Positions 1 to 12,594 of a stretch of 64,000 bases of DNA are shown here, one piece after another (the first letter of the stretch is position 1; every line of letters begins with the position of its first letter). Source of the DNA: Lumnitzera littorea (Eukaryota; Streptophyta; Magnoliopsida; Myrtales; Combretaceae). The position numbers and the translations under genes are program-made. A model generated the notes under the pieces. The model saw only the letters and a list, made by a program, of their open reading frames with translations. It had not been told where the DNA came from and made no database searches. Where the stretch lies: positions 72,094,302 through 72,158,301 of the forward strand of contig JAMXBB010000003.1 in assembly GCA_024138015.1 (NCBI GenBank). The letters are read 5' to 3'.

Positions 1-1559
1 AAGTACTTTGTATATGACAAAGAACTCTTAGCATTGATCCGAGCACTACATGTATGGTAGCATTATTTGTTGCCAAGAGAATTTGTCATCTACACTGACC
101 ATAAGTCTCTGAGGTATCTCTGAAGTGAGATGAAATTGTCAAAGTGACAGGCAAGGTTGGTCAAATTCCTTAAAGGGTTCAACTTTGTGATAAAATATAA
201 ACAAAGCAACGTAGTTGTAGATGCTCTTTTAAGGAGGCATGTGCTCTTGACTGAACTACAAACCAGGTTGTTTGAGTTTGCAAGTATTAAAGAGTAGTAT
301 TCTGAGGATCTACACTTTAGACCCATATTTGTGCAATGTGTCAATGGAAGGACAGTAGACAAGTACCATGTGGAAGATGGGTACTTGTTCTAAAGGGGAA
401 AATTGTGCATGCCGACTTGCTCTCTATGAGAATTACTTATTAGGGAAGCTCATAGTAGTGCACTCTCTAGGCATTTTAGGGAGAGAAGGACCAATGAACT
501 ATTGAATGGCCATTTCTTCTAGCCGAGAATGAGACAAGACGTGTACCAAGTTGTAGAAGGTTGTATCATGTGCAAAAGGAGAAATGCTGAGCTAAGCAAG
601 GGAAAGCAATGCCTTTGCCTATTCCAACGAAACCATAGACTGAATTGAGCATGGACTTTATTCTTGAACTACCTGAGGCAAAGATTCTATAATGGTTGTC
701 GTAAATAGATTCAACAAGATGGCATACTTTGTGCCCTACTCCAAAACTAACAATACTTTGGCTATTGCTTCTCTTTTCTTACAGGAAATTGTCAAGCTAC
801 ACAACGTACCAAGAAGTGTAGTCTCAAATAGAGACCTAAAGTTCTTGAGCCATTTTTAGAGAAGTCTATGGTGACGAATGGAGACCAAAGTACTTCCTAT
901 CACCCCTAAACGGATGGCCAAACGGAGATAGTCAATTGTACTTTGGGATCACTGCTCTAAGCTATAGTAGGCAAGAACTTGGCTGATTGGGATGTTTGCT
1001 TACTAGTGGTCAAATTTGTTAACAACCGAATTGTACATAACACCATTAAGCAGACCCCCTTTGAGGTTGTCTATGGTTCAATCCCGAGTTGCCCCTCGAT
1101 CATACCCCTATACCTAAGTCTGAGTGAGAAGATCCTGATACGAGAGCTTAAGCATAATCCCTTTAACACATCTATAATAACGTCACTTAGCAAATTGACT
1201 AAGCTACTAAAAGAATGCAAGAGAAAGTTAAGGGTAGAATAGCTAAACAATTCCAACTGGGAGACTTGGTGTAGCTATACCTCAGCAAGGAATGGTTTCC
1301 GAATAAGAGGAGGATCAAGCTATCTGTAAGAGCTAAAAGACCCTTCAAAATCCTTCAGAAGATCAATGACAACGCCTATAGGTTGGAGCTACCCAAAGAT
1401 TATGGGGTTTCTAAGACCTTCAACATTGCTGACCTCAATCCATATCACCCTGATGGAGAGCTGGCTAAAGACCATTTGGATTTGATCCCAAATCCAAATC
1501 AACCCAAAAGGAATGATAGGAATCAGGCTACTAAACCTTTGACTCGTAACCAAGCCTGA
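1..1559 (+). pseudogene. Ty3/gypsy pol remnant: RNase H, integrase and C-terminal domain
   Basis: Conceptual translation across several stops and frame changes gives a plant chromovirus-type pol tail. RNase H is at about 1-240 (a YDKELLALIRAL stretch, then YTDHKSLRYL). The integrase zinc-binding region is at about 400-600 and the integrase core at about 640-1070 (MDFILELPEAKDSI, then PFEVVYGS). A C-terminal module follows at about 1257-1440 (GDLV, then INDNAYRLELP and FNIADLNPY). The frame ends near 1559. Stops at many positions show it is dead. Reverse transcriptase, protease and gag would lie left of the window. Seen: domain order and motifs. Known: this order is Ty3/gypsy, not copia. Confidence 0.9.
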
Positions 1560-1789
1560 GGACTAGAGAGATTAGCAAGGTGTATCTTCCTACTCTAGCC
1601 AATTCTTGTTGAAGCCAAGTACCTTTTTACTGAGCTACTCTATATGCCAACTCGAATGACCACCCATCTCTCGGAGAATGTATGCCTAATAGCAAAATGC
1701 CAAGACAACAACCAATCTTCACTCTCTTACTTACTCATGGCCTAACAGACCACTTGCTCAACCTCACTCTTATTGAGAAGCCGGGAGAA

Positions 1790-2354
1790 TGATACAAGAC
1801 TAGTCCTTAGTCACCCTTACTCAAACAAGCAATCTACTAGAACTCCTTTGTCTGCATCCTCTAACGGCACTGCCAATATATCCTTGCTACGTATACAGGA
1901 CTACGTGTAGAATCTACTACACTAATCATTGCTTTTTTTGAATCTTCATTTTTACCCTTTTTTATTCTTATACATTACTCTTTAGGACAATATCCTTTTT
2001 GTCTTTTCTCTTTTAAGTAAATTGCCTTAACTTATTAGGTATAAATACTCCTTATATTTGCTGCCGTAATCATCAAATTACCATTAATACACTTAACATT
2101 TTCCTTCTTGTAAACACTGATTGTTTACTTTCACTTCACTTTTATCTTAATCCTTAGGTAAGGCTAGGTGGTGAGTAACCTTACCGGACCAATTTGTACA
2201 TTATATCAAGTTGTACCGTGAGTCCTCAAAAGTTCTATCAATGTATCATATCTTTTGGAGCTGTTCGTAAGTTTTTGCTTACTTTTCATTCACTCTTTCA
2301 TGCATTCCCCATCATCTCTTCAAGCTTTCAGTAAGCTTAGACCCATCCCTATGA
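1790..2354 (+). mobile_element. 3' LTR of the Ty3/gypsy element at the left edge
   Basis: The LTR starts with TGATACAAGAC at 1790, directly after a purine-rich stretch (GCCGGGAGAA), which fits the polypurine tract of this element. It ends near 2354 at CCCTATGAC. The end was set by comparison with a second copy at 30069-30639, which runs in parallel through the blocks TGTAGAATCTACTAC, TTACTTTCACTTCAC, AAGGCTAGGTGG and GCTTTCAGTAAGCTTAGA. The stretch 1560-1789 between the pol stop and the LTR is the element's untranslated 3' internal region. The exact right end may be off by several bases. Confidence 0.72.
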
Positions 2355-4020
2355 CCCCTTATTTGTCCTTAGCTACAATTTACATCAAGTCAACTAAATC
2401 TTTTTCAGACTTATAATTCAATACAGGCTTTTGGTTAGCAGTTTCGATAGGAATTGATGAATAGGTCAATTTTGAAAGAATTATCTTCTCAACTTGAGTT
2501 TATAAGTCAAGAACTCTTAAGAGAAACTAAAATGGGCTTACCCAAAGTTTCATGAGTAATGATTATCCATTCCCTCTAATTAGAAGAGCTTCTTGGGGTA
2601 GTATTGTAAGAGTGCCCATAGAATGGGATGGCCCTTAAGCTATGAACTGTTAGTCATGTCTTTTGATTCTTGATGTGATTAGGCTTCTTTAAGCCTTAAA
2701 AGACACATTAAGATTTTAAGCTTTGATTTCACCTTCTAATAATTGTTTTAGACTTGTTTTCTCTCAAAGGGTACAAATTGATGCCCCTTTTTCCTTTTCT
2801 TTCTCTCTCTTATTTTCTTTTTTATTTCTTTCTTTTCTTTTTTCCTTTTTCTTTATATTCTCTGACTTTGGCTTTTTCTCACTTTTTCGCTTCTCTCTCT
2901 TTGTATCCTTATACTTCTTCTTATGAGCTTTTGATGAAGGTAATTGCTTCTTGTCATTCTCTAACAACTTACAACTCAAAGTATTCAAATTTGTGAAACC
3001 AAAGCTCTTTTTCCTTTCAAAGGAAATAGATTATCACTGGTAGTGATTACTCATGAATTGATGCAACTAAGAGCAATATAGTTTAGTTTATTCTTTTCTT
3101 CTAATTAATGACCCTAATGTCCTTATTACCCCACTATTGGGTGTTTCTTAACAGGATTTAATTTTGGAATTACTTCTTTAAAAGGATTAAATGGGCAAGC
3201 TTATAAATGATAAATGTATTTGGGATAGAGAAATGAATGCTTACTATCATTTTAACCTATGTATCAAGTTCAAGATAGACCTTCTTTTAAGAATGTGTCC
3301 AAATTCCTTACAATAATGTCACTCAACTCTCAAGTATGTTTAAGGTGAGTGTTTGGGACTTGGTTTGCCTCTTTTCATCCTAGATTCTTCAATTGGTGGG
3401 ATATCTTCACTTGTCAAATCTTCAATTTTTCCCAAAAAATGCCCTACATTTACAGACACATGTACACTTATATTCATCTAGAAACTCATTTGCCCCTTTA
3501 TTTTCCCCAAAGCTAGTTATTTGAGCTGGCCCTCTAATCTTATCAAAATGCCCCCTAATTGATATGGGCTTATTAACTTAGCTATATTTGCACTAGACAA
3601 ATCTAATAGTTTGGGCTTGATCAACTTTTTCTGAGTGTTTGTTGCTTTAAACTAGCTTGGTTCAACCTAGTCTCTTTATGCTCTAGTGATGAAGTGATAG
3701 TAAACACAAGCTTAAGTTCATTTTGGGCTTTTGGGTTTATGTCCACTATTCTTGAAGGTTGTTTCTAGTAGGCCTTTTTCAATGGATTTTCTATTTTTGC
3801 CCCTAACATTAGATCTCGATAGTCTCTTGGCATTTTGTTTCATGGGCTAAGTATTCTGTCCTTAGAATGTGGTCTACTTCAAACTTCATGATTCAAAGCA
3901 AATGACTATGAGCTTCCAGTTAGGTTGATCTACTTAAAAGCAACCTTGAAAGGCTATGATGAACTTTACATGTTAGCACAACCTTTTTCCTTTCTTAAAA
4001 AAAAAAAATTTCTAAAGCCT
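2355..4020. other. AT-rich intergenic DNA with a long pyrimidine tract
   Basis: No gene is recognisable. The stretch 2785-2925 is almost pure C/T on the plus strand. Long open frames across it encode only F/S/L-rich or K/E-rich low-complexity peptides and are not genes. The rest has no coding signature or clear repeat boundary. Confidence 0.55.
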
Positions 4021-4029
4021 TTAAGGAAA

Positions 4030-4650
4030 AGTAAGACCGAATAATGCTCCATGAGCTGGCTAAAACTCTAAAACAATATTAAAGAAGGGGAAGCACCTTA
4101 TGGGTAGGCTTAAAATTGTAAAAGATGATTAAAGAAGAGAAAATAGCATAAGATAGGGCAAGGCTCTATAAGCTATCTAGGACTCTAAAAGATTATTGAA
4201 GACGATTAAAGAAGGAAAAGTTCCTTGTGAGTTGGCTTAAAACCTTTGCAGGGGATTGGGAAAGCACCTTATGAGCTAGCATAAAACTTTAAAAGATGAT
4301 TGGAGACGGGAAGGTACCCTGTGGGCTAGCTTAAAACTTAAAAGAAGTATAAGATGAGATGGCGCTCAATGAGCTTATTAAGACACTAAAAGATTATTGA
4401 AAAAGGGGAAGCACCTAGTGAGCTTGCTAAAGCCCAAAAATGTTTGTAAAAGAGAGATAGTGCTCTGTAAGACTGGACAGTGCTCCATCAGTTGGCTAGA
4501 CCCTAAAGAAGGAAAAGCACCTTGTAAGCTGGCTTAAAATACTAAAAGATGATTAAAGAAGAGAAAGCACCCTATGGGAGCTAGCTAAAGCCCTAAAATG
4601 TTCATGAATGAGGGATAACACTCGGAAAGCTAGCTAAAGCCATAATAAAA
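4030..4650. repeat. Degenerate ~50-bp minisatellite, about 12-13 units
   Basis: A unit of the form GAAGCACCTTATGAGCTGGC, then TTAAAACTCTAAAAGATGATT and AAAGAAGG, recurs with heavy divergence. Unit starts read by eye are near 4042, 4089, 4160, 4218, 4261, 4311, 4362, 4410, 4458, 4506, 4564 and 4615, so the modal spacing is 48-51 bases. Units with a CACCTT core appear mixed with units carrying a GCTC core (GTGCTCCAT, GCGCTCAAT), which suggests a two-unit higher-order form. No open frame spans it. Confidence 0.75.
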
Positions 4651-6465
4651 TTGGTGGCAATTTGCAAATTACAAATCCCAGTGACAAACTTAACAAGTAA
4701 CAAATGAGTGAAAACTAGTAAGGTGATAACTATTGACAACTTAAAGAAAAATTTAAAGAAACAAAGCTATTTTTCCTTTTAGGTTCTCATTCTTTCCTCT
4801 TTTTTTTTTCTTTTTTTGATAATATTCAATATGATGAGGAATATAGTCAAAGGTGTTAGTTTTTAAGGGGATAACCACCATTGAAAAATTGAAGGGAGAT
4901 GATTGCATCTAAGGAAAGAATAAATGGCAAATAAGTACTTATGTTTATTTGTTTTCCTTTCTTTTTATTTATCCTTTTTTCAATTTTTTTATTACAATAT
5001 TTACAAGACACTTTGTATTATAGAAAACTTATTTATAAGGAGGCCTAATGAAAAAGAAATTATGTGTACAAAGTTGTTTGATTTCATTAAAGAGAGAGTA
5101 GCAAGACACATGTTACTTACATGACTAATAATTTCAAAGGTAGTGAGATAAGATTATTTATAGCTTAGGAAAAGGATTAAGGTCCATTTTTCTTTCTTTA
5201 TTTTTTTTTTATTTATTGTAGTTTTTTCTTATTTTTTAGTTTTTTTTTCAAGCAATTGAACGATTTTCTAACTAATGGAAAATGTGACAAAAAAAGTGGA
5301 AAAGAAATTTTATTTAAGCATTACAAATATTTACTAGATAGGTTACAAATAATTATGAATTTATGATTGCATATTTACAATTCTTTGATCCATAAAGGGA
5401 AGTATTATTTACAACCTAAAGACAAAACAAAGACTCCCATTAATTTGCTATCTTGAGGGAAGAAATGAAAAATGAAGATACTAACAAGGTGACTACTAAT
5501 AGGAGGAAGCAAATGTGTTAGCAATGATGAATACATGGTGGTAACCTAATCTAACAAATTGAAGAGAGATAATTATTCAAAACTTTAAGGAAACGAAGGA
5601 GGCTTTTTGGTTTTTCTCTTAAAATTTTTTTAACCATTTGGTTTTTTATTTTTTTTATTTTTTTATTTTTATTTTTTTTTTGTATTTTAAGACAAGTAGT
5701 ACTTTCAGTGTAATCTAAGGAAGGGGTAGGTAGTATCTTGTAACCAATCCTAAAATGTCAAATTGTAAAGGGGTGTTAATCCTATGGAAAGTAACAATTT
5801 TCAAAAGGTGTTAGGCTTCAAGTTTATTATGAATATTAATTATGAGAATATTTACAAAATTTAGTTGAACTTATAGGCGATAATCTATAGAGAGAGAGTA
5901 AAAAAAGATGATAAAAGATTATCGCTATTGAAGCTTAAAGATCAAATGAAAAGAAGGGGCCTAAGAGATTCTACTACAAGGGTGGTGGGTTTTATTACAA
6001 GAAGGATAACTTGTTAATAACACTAGATTATAAGGTTAATAATTAAATGTTACAAGTACCTTACAATATTCAAGGAGAAAATTATTGGTTAGCAACCAGT
6101 TTATAAGGTGATAGGTTTAAGGATCATGGGTATGAACTATTTCTAATGATGAACTATTAATCAATGAATGAAAACACACAAATGCAGGCTGATAATTGAA
6201 TAATAATGTGACAATTTACATGAGTTATAACTTTATTAATATCTAAAAGAAATATAAAATGGGATGGACCCTTAATGGGCTTGCAACACCCTTTTATTTT
6301 TCTTATAAAAGGAAAAAGGTTTATAAAATAATTGGATATTAATAAAGTTACAGCTTTTATTTATTTACAAAAGACTATACTATTTTTCATTTGCAGATTT
6401 ATGATCATGAATGCAAAAAGGGGGGTTCTAAGGGTTCCCAAGTTTCAAAAAGCCTCACTTAGAAC
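4651..6465. other. AT-rich intergenic DNA
   Basis: Long poly(T) runs (for example near 4798, 5195 and 5650) and A-rich stretches. I see no gene, splice pattern or protein similarity. Short open frames here are low complexity. Confidence 0.5.
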
Positions 6466-8040
6466 TATAACACCCCAGAACCCTAAATAGGCATTATAAT
6501 TTGCCATATAACCCCACTAATTAGAATTATGCTAAGGCTTTTAAGTCCACCATGTAGTGCCCCACCACCTAGGGCCTATTTGTTTAACATACCGATGCTT
6601 AGAGACAGATTGTCATGCCATCCTCAAGTTTAGGATAAGGCTAATTGAAAAGCAAGCATAGTTTGAAACTTATAAACATCATATATTTATATAAAAAATT
6701 AGAAGTGTCCTTTAGGATACCTAACATAAGAGCTTCATACTGCTTAGGTCGACCAAAGTAATATAATTAACACAATAGTTCCTTGTTTTAAAGTTATCCC
6801 AATCCCGATACTAAGCTCAAATATTGTCTCCAACTCCATATCCTAAGGTTAGAACAAAGCTAACCCTTTAGCATCAAGCTAAGTGAGCAAAAGCAAATAA
6901 TAAATAATAGACAACAACATGAGCATATCCAATGACAATTTACGACCATTATCACAATAGCTATAGTAAATAGTTGTATCAATCATAACCGAGCTTAACG
7001 TAATTTAACAATCAATAGATACTTATGCATGTAATGATATGCCATGTTAATGCACATGACATGCACTAGCTAGTATCATAATCGAGAAAATAATGAGTGG
7101 CACTTAGCGGCTCTCGAATAGAATTATTTGAGTGGCACTTGGTAGCTCTCAAGCAAAATATTCGAGTAGCACTTAGCAACTCTAGAGCAAAATCTATGAG
7201 CGGCACTTGGCGGCTCAAAACCTAAGCATGCATATCTATATGTTGAAAACCTAGCTATATAAACTAAGCTTTATAAAATTCATGACTTGTAGGTCCCTTC
7301 ATGCAAATTGAACTTTCAATATGACCCTTAGGTCATTTTTTTTTTTTTTTTTTTTTGCCTTCTTAACCTAAGCTTAAAAGTGTGACCTTAGGTCATTTAA
7401 TCAAATTGAGCTTTCAAACATGACCCTTAGGTCCTTTAATTAAACTAAACTCCATAAAAATATGACCCTTAGGCCATTTTCATGCCATGCCATGAATACA
7501 CATGATGCAATGAATTGCATTTAATAATAACCGAGTACACATCTCAAGCCCGAACTATAATCCATTGTTTTTCATAAATCAATCATCACATCAAAGATAT
7601 TGTTGAATCATTCATAACCAAGCATAATTTCATGGAGCCCGATCAATATATTTCAACCAAAATCGAGCATAAGGTCATAACCCTACTTTTGACAAGCCAT
7701 GTTTATAGATTAAGGGAGCATGGCAATTAATTTGTAAATTATCATTTTGTAATATCTTCACTTCTTATCACCAATTCAAATAGTACAACTCGTATCAAGC
7801 TATGTGATTCTAAGTTGAAGTCATTTTATTGAAGCATGCTCATCATATACCTATATCAGTTATCGCATATCAAATCATGCATAAGTGAAATCAACTAAGT
7901 AATCAATTATTAAATAATTAAGTCTTACTATTCACTTTGTAAAGTCAAAATGACTTATTCAAGTAACAAGTGGTCATTTAATTTATAACCACATCGTATT
8001 ACGATAAGCAAGAAAGGGATACTCATAGTGTACTTCTAAC
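6466..8040. repeat. Probable decayed LTR-type repeat containing tandem arrays
   Basis: A TATAACACCCCAG motif near 6468 resembles the TGTAACACCCC start common in chromovirus LTRs. The block contains the 35-bp array at 7095-7220. It also holds a looser series of ATGACCCTTAGGTCATTT motifs near 7320, 7382, 7422 and 7464. There is no recognisable coding sequence. The start is a guess from the motif and the right end is unresolved. Confidence 0.35.
7095..7220. repeat. Tandem repeat, four units of 34-35 bp
   Basis: Units starting at 7095, 7130, 7164 and 7198 share GAGTGGCACTTAGCGGCTCT followed by an A-rich spacer. The spacing of 35, 34 and 34 bases is nearly constant. Confidence 0.85.
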
Positions 8041-8530
8041 ATTCTCTATTATGGTTCTTGAGGTAGCCCATTGTGTTAGTGATGTCACTTGGATATGTAT
8101 ATTTTAAGTGATGAAGTAAGATTTTAAAAATAAATCAATTAAATAAATTTTATTTAAATCTTTTCATCTCGTTATTCAATTATTATTATTATAAGTCTCC
8201 ATAAAATAATAAGTATTTTCAACTACTAAAGCTTGCTGAAAATTATCTCTTATTAATAATATTATCTTATTTTTATTCATATATATTCGTGAAGAGAGAA
8301 TATATATAAATATATACACAATGTTTCTATACATATACATGTTCACATAACCATCATAAAAATATTCTTCAAGATATTCGGTAGTTAGAAAATTAAAAAA
8401 ATTTTTATGGCCCATAGCTAAGAAGGATCAATTTAACTAAAGAAAACTAATGAACCAGACCAAGCGAGAAAGAAATTGCAATGCAAAGTCAACCACAAGA
8501 CCATATTAAGCAATTTGCACACATGCATAG

Positions 8531-10823
8531 TGTTAAGCCCTATTTTGTTTTCTTTAATTTAATCTGTATTAAGTCTAGCCCACTTAATAAAGATTACTCA
8601 ATATAAAGTTAAGGAAATATTTTTCGTAAAAAAAAATTTAAAAAAAAAATTGGAGTCATCAACCAATTAAACTAGTAAAAAATGACTTGAAAACCCTAAT
8701 TTGGCTATCGATTTACATGTTTTCTAAGAAAGTAATTTTTTAAAAAAATAACCAGAAAAACTAAGTTTTGGAGCTAACCTATTAAGATTAAGTCATCATG
8801 TAAAAAAAAAAAAAAAAATCAATTAATGGACTTTATTTTTATATTTTTCTAAAAATACTAAACTACATACAAATATGTAAAGCACAACTAAAATAAATTT
8901 TTTATTATTTTTTTATTACGAATTTTTCAAGAAAAAGGAAAAAAAAAATTTTTATTTTTTATACGATTGCCCTGAAGGCGCCTATATACTCACTAATTAG
9001 GATCAAACAAACGTAGTTCTTTTTTATAAAATATTTAGTGGGTGGAATTTTTTATTTTAAAAATCGACCCAGATATACGTTTATTTAATCATTTATAATT
9101 TTAAAAAAAACCTAAAAAAAGTCTAGTTTCATGAATCTAAAAAAACCCTAACTTACTAAATCTTTTCTCTTTTTTGAAAATCCTGGTTAAGATTTTTTTT
9201 TTTTTTTTTTTTTAAGAAACTCATTACTTGTCAAAAATATCTTTTCGAAATCCTATATAAGATCTAACGAGATACAATCTAAATACATATCTTTTCTAAA
9301 TCCAAACTACATGATCTACTAAGATACAATCTAGATACGTAGTTTTTCTAAATCCCAAATGCAAGATATGTTATGATACGTATCTAGACATGTATCTTTT
9401 CTAAATTCTAAATGCAAAATCTACTAAGATACGATCTAGATTTGTATCTTCTCTAAAAATATAGATCTCGGAGAAAAGATACACTATTTTTTCAAAAATG
9501 TAATTTTTGTTAAAAGATGCAGTATAGCTAAATGAATAAAAAAAATTAAAATTATCTAAATAATATCAAACAATATGATAAAAATAATATAAAAAGAACC
9601 CTACACTAAAAAAATAAATTAGTAAACATAATTAAATTAACTAATAAAATAAAATATTATGTTTTTTTTCTTTTTACCTAAACGAGTCGAGTCGTGTGTA
9701 AACGGCGTACATCATGCTCGCGGCCGTATGTATCGTGATTGTATGTGGCAACGTAAAGGTGTAATGGTGAGCAATTGAGGACATGTCAAGGAGTGATGGC
9801 AAATTATGTGTGCGACATGATTTGGTGCAATAAGAAGTGTATGGCACGTTATGTTGTACAAGTGTTGTGTGTGTGCTGGTGTGTTGGTCATGGAGTAAGG
9901 GATGACATGTGTGAATGGGTTCAGAGGACATGTTGGAGTGTAAACGGTGTTCAGTCAGGGGGTACAATAGCTTGTTAAGGGTTATTAGATGTTGTGTATA
10001 TTGGCGGCTATCGGTGTGTTTTAGTGTATTGTGGGTGAGAGAATGTAGCGAGTCAACGAGGCATTGTGTAGTTAGTACTGCTGATGTGTTTGGGGGAAAA
10101 TGTGCAAGTGAGGTGCTATGGTGTGTACTGATTATGTTGGAGTGTTTGGTTATAAGGTGTATGAGCTATCAGGCAATTGTGGCATGAGTTAATGTGTTTG
10201 ATTGTTTTCGGGGGTTGCTATGTGTGTTATTGAGAATGGTGAGATGGATTAGTTATATGAGGATAATTGAGTGTTAGGGATTTAAAAAAAAAAAAACGTC
10301 CTCAAGTCCATCACCGAATTCCTATTTATAATACCCTCAATTGAATCTTTTGTATCAAAAGATATGATCATAAACTCAGATACGAAAAATACGATAACAA
10401 TTCTTCGAAGATTTACCCTAATTTCTAGAGATCTTATTTTAATTTGAGCTTTCTATTTTCCAAGCCCAATTCAATCCAATTTGATTTAGCCTAATAATCT
10501 ACTTAATAAAGATTAAGTCTATTTTAGCCTGATATGAATTACATAAGAATTTACATTATATCGAATTGGACCATAATTATTTTAATGAAGCCCGATCCTT
10601 CAATGACTTTTAAAATTTATTAATTTTAATACACACCGTTATCCGATTTGATCCTAAATAACTCGACTCGACTTGACTCGACTCGATTTAATACTTTATA
10701 TTTTTTATTTTTCTTCCTTTTCTTTTAATTTTTGTTTTTATTTTATTTTTATTACTATTCATTTTTTATTCTTCTAGCTCAACAAAACTACTAAAATAAA
10801 ATGACAAAAATGAGGTATTTACA
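8531..10823 (+). mobile_element. Solo LTR, family F copy 1, with perfect target duplication
   Basis: The sequence starts TGTTAAGCCC at 8531 and ends GGTATTTACA at 10823, in the TG...CA form of an LTR. It is flanked directly by CATAG on both sides (8526-8530 and 10824-10828), a 5-bp target-site duplication. There is no internal retroelement coding sequence, so it is a solo LTR of 2293 bp. Related copies at 14950 and 31021 share the start region, the ATAGGTGGA-type block, a GCGCCTATATACTCACTAATTA block and an A/T-rich 3' end. A TATTTATAATACC stretch near 10322 could be its TATA box. Orientation follows the TATA and end similarity; the lineage (possibly Ty3/gypsy) is inferred. Confidence 0.8.
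9240..9460. repeat. Tandem repeat, four 52-53-bp units inside family F copy 1
   Basis: The anchor GATAC(A/G) recurs at 9271, 9323, 9375 and 9428. It is followed by a TCTAGATACGTATCT-like block, then TTTTCTAAATCC and AAATGCAAGATCTACTAA. Such an array is not evident in the other two F copies. Confidence 0.75.
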
Positions 10824-10828
10824 CATAG

Positions 10829-12594
10829 CTACCAGACTAGGCCTCTTGAGTGCTTTTTCTTTCTTGAAGCATGCTTGTTTTACTTACCAATATATATAAG
10901 TTAGTTGCTAGCCAATTAAACCATGTGGGACTAAATTAATAATAATATATACATTGCTAGTGTTGGTGATCTTTTCAAAAATGTGTAGCTTCAACATTTG
11001 ATATACAACTTGTTGCACTCTTCCCCAAAATATTTCTCAACGATGGGTTAACCACATCTTTTTATATAAAAGAACCAAGATACTCCATGTGGGACTAAGT
11101 TCTCAATGGTTGTTTGGTCATATCCCTTGATAAAGGGGTAAAGCATTTATGAAACATGTAAGTTGTAGATTTTTTTTTTTACAAATGTCGTTTTTTGACT
11201 CAAATTTTCTTCATTAATTTGTCTTTCAAATCACCAAGAGTTGTCATATCTTGAATCTACTCTATGTTTACTCTCAAATTGTTTAAAATTTTATCTAAAA
11301 ACTTACCCATAACATGCTTGAAACTTAGATTAAATCCGCCCCTACAATTGTCACGAACTGTTAAACAATAAGAAAGTTTGATCTTTTAACGCAATCATCT
11401 TAACACTCAATGGACGACAAGTGATGCAACCGCCCATATTCAAATTATTGCACGTCTATTTTCCAATGGTGGTAATATTTTGTCAAGAGGTGGCTACACA
11501 AACAAAAAATCGAAGCTTGAAATAGGTAGGTCAAGCTAGGTTGAAATCTAGAAATCTTAACTAAGTTTCAAGAATCCACTAGGGAGGTCTACTTTGGTGG
11601 TGTTTTTCAACCATGTAGGTTATGGCTTAGTCATAAAGCTGTAGTGGAGTGGAAGTATGTTTAATGTAAAGTTTAGATGTATATTTAGATCTGATTTTGA
11701 TTGAATGTGTAGAAAAAAAAAATGAGAGAGAAAATGAAGGTCTAGGGAGTTTTTATTGAAGGAGGAGGAAGAAAAAAATAAATGCATTTTGTACATAGCT
11801 TAAATGTGAACTCAAAGACTTGAATATATAGTTGGTTGAAAAGCATCATGTTGAATGCGACAAGTGTCGGAACGTAAGGGAAATAAGGAATGTAAACGCA
11901 TGATTTTGTGCATTAATGTTAGGGCTTCTAATAGTAAGATTTTCAAAAATTCAATTGACAGTTGCAGTACGAAGCAAATGAAAAAATTGAAAAAATTTTA
12001 TCATATTTACTTTACTATACGCGTGATAAAACTAGTTTTAGTTTTACATCACATTACAGTATAAACTTATGTACAAACTTAAAATTATTTATAGGACGTA
12101 ATAGCATACTGAATTTATTAATTTCCTATTGTAACCATGTATTTTTATGTACTGACATTTATTCTGATGATAGTTACTTGTTTAGCAACAAAATTCAATA
12201 TATATTTTTTTCTTTTTATAGATACAACTTTGCCATGGACCTCCTATCATGTTTAAACACTAAATTCTTTATTATGAAATTTCCTCAATGTTTTATTCTA
12301 TATATTTTTTTGGCTTTATTATAAAAACAATAAAAGTACTACTATAGCTACTATTGCTATTATTATTATTATTATTATTATTATTGTCAAATTTAATTCC
12401 TCAACTTTTATTTACTTACACTTCAAACCTTAAACCTCAAACCTCTATTTTATTTTATCTTTTCTTTTAAAGCAAACTTGATGGTATTCCTTGAAATTTA
12501 TTTAATTAATTATTTGTAAAAATTTGAAACCCCAATTTCCACCCAACATATCTCCAATTGTGTTCTAGAGCGTATGTTTATAATGGGGTATTAC
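10829..12594. other. AT-rich intergenic DNA with a (TTA)n microsatellite
   Basis: No gene is recognised. A pure TTA/ATT microsatellite of about ten units lies at 12357-12386. The phrase CCATGTGGGACTAA occurs twice, near 10921 and 11084, about 160 bases apart. The longest open frame (about 11962-12324) is rich in F, Y and I and matches no family I know. Confidence 0.5.

Noticed and set aside
2723..2996. Open frames on both strands across the pyrimidine tract
   Set aside because: They encode only F/S/L-rich or K/E-rich low-complexity peptides created by the C/T composition; no domain or start context.
9674..10187. Three overlapping open frames (up to 97 codons) in the G/T-rich block
   Set aside because: They lie within the solo LTR, overlap on both strands, are Cys/Val- or His/Thr-rich by composition and match no family.
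11962..12324. 120-codon open frame
   Set aside because: Composition (F, Y, I, N) is that of AT-rich non-coding DNA; no motif, no splice context.
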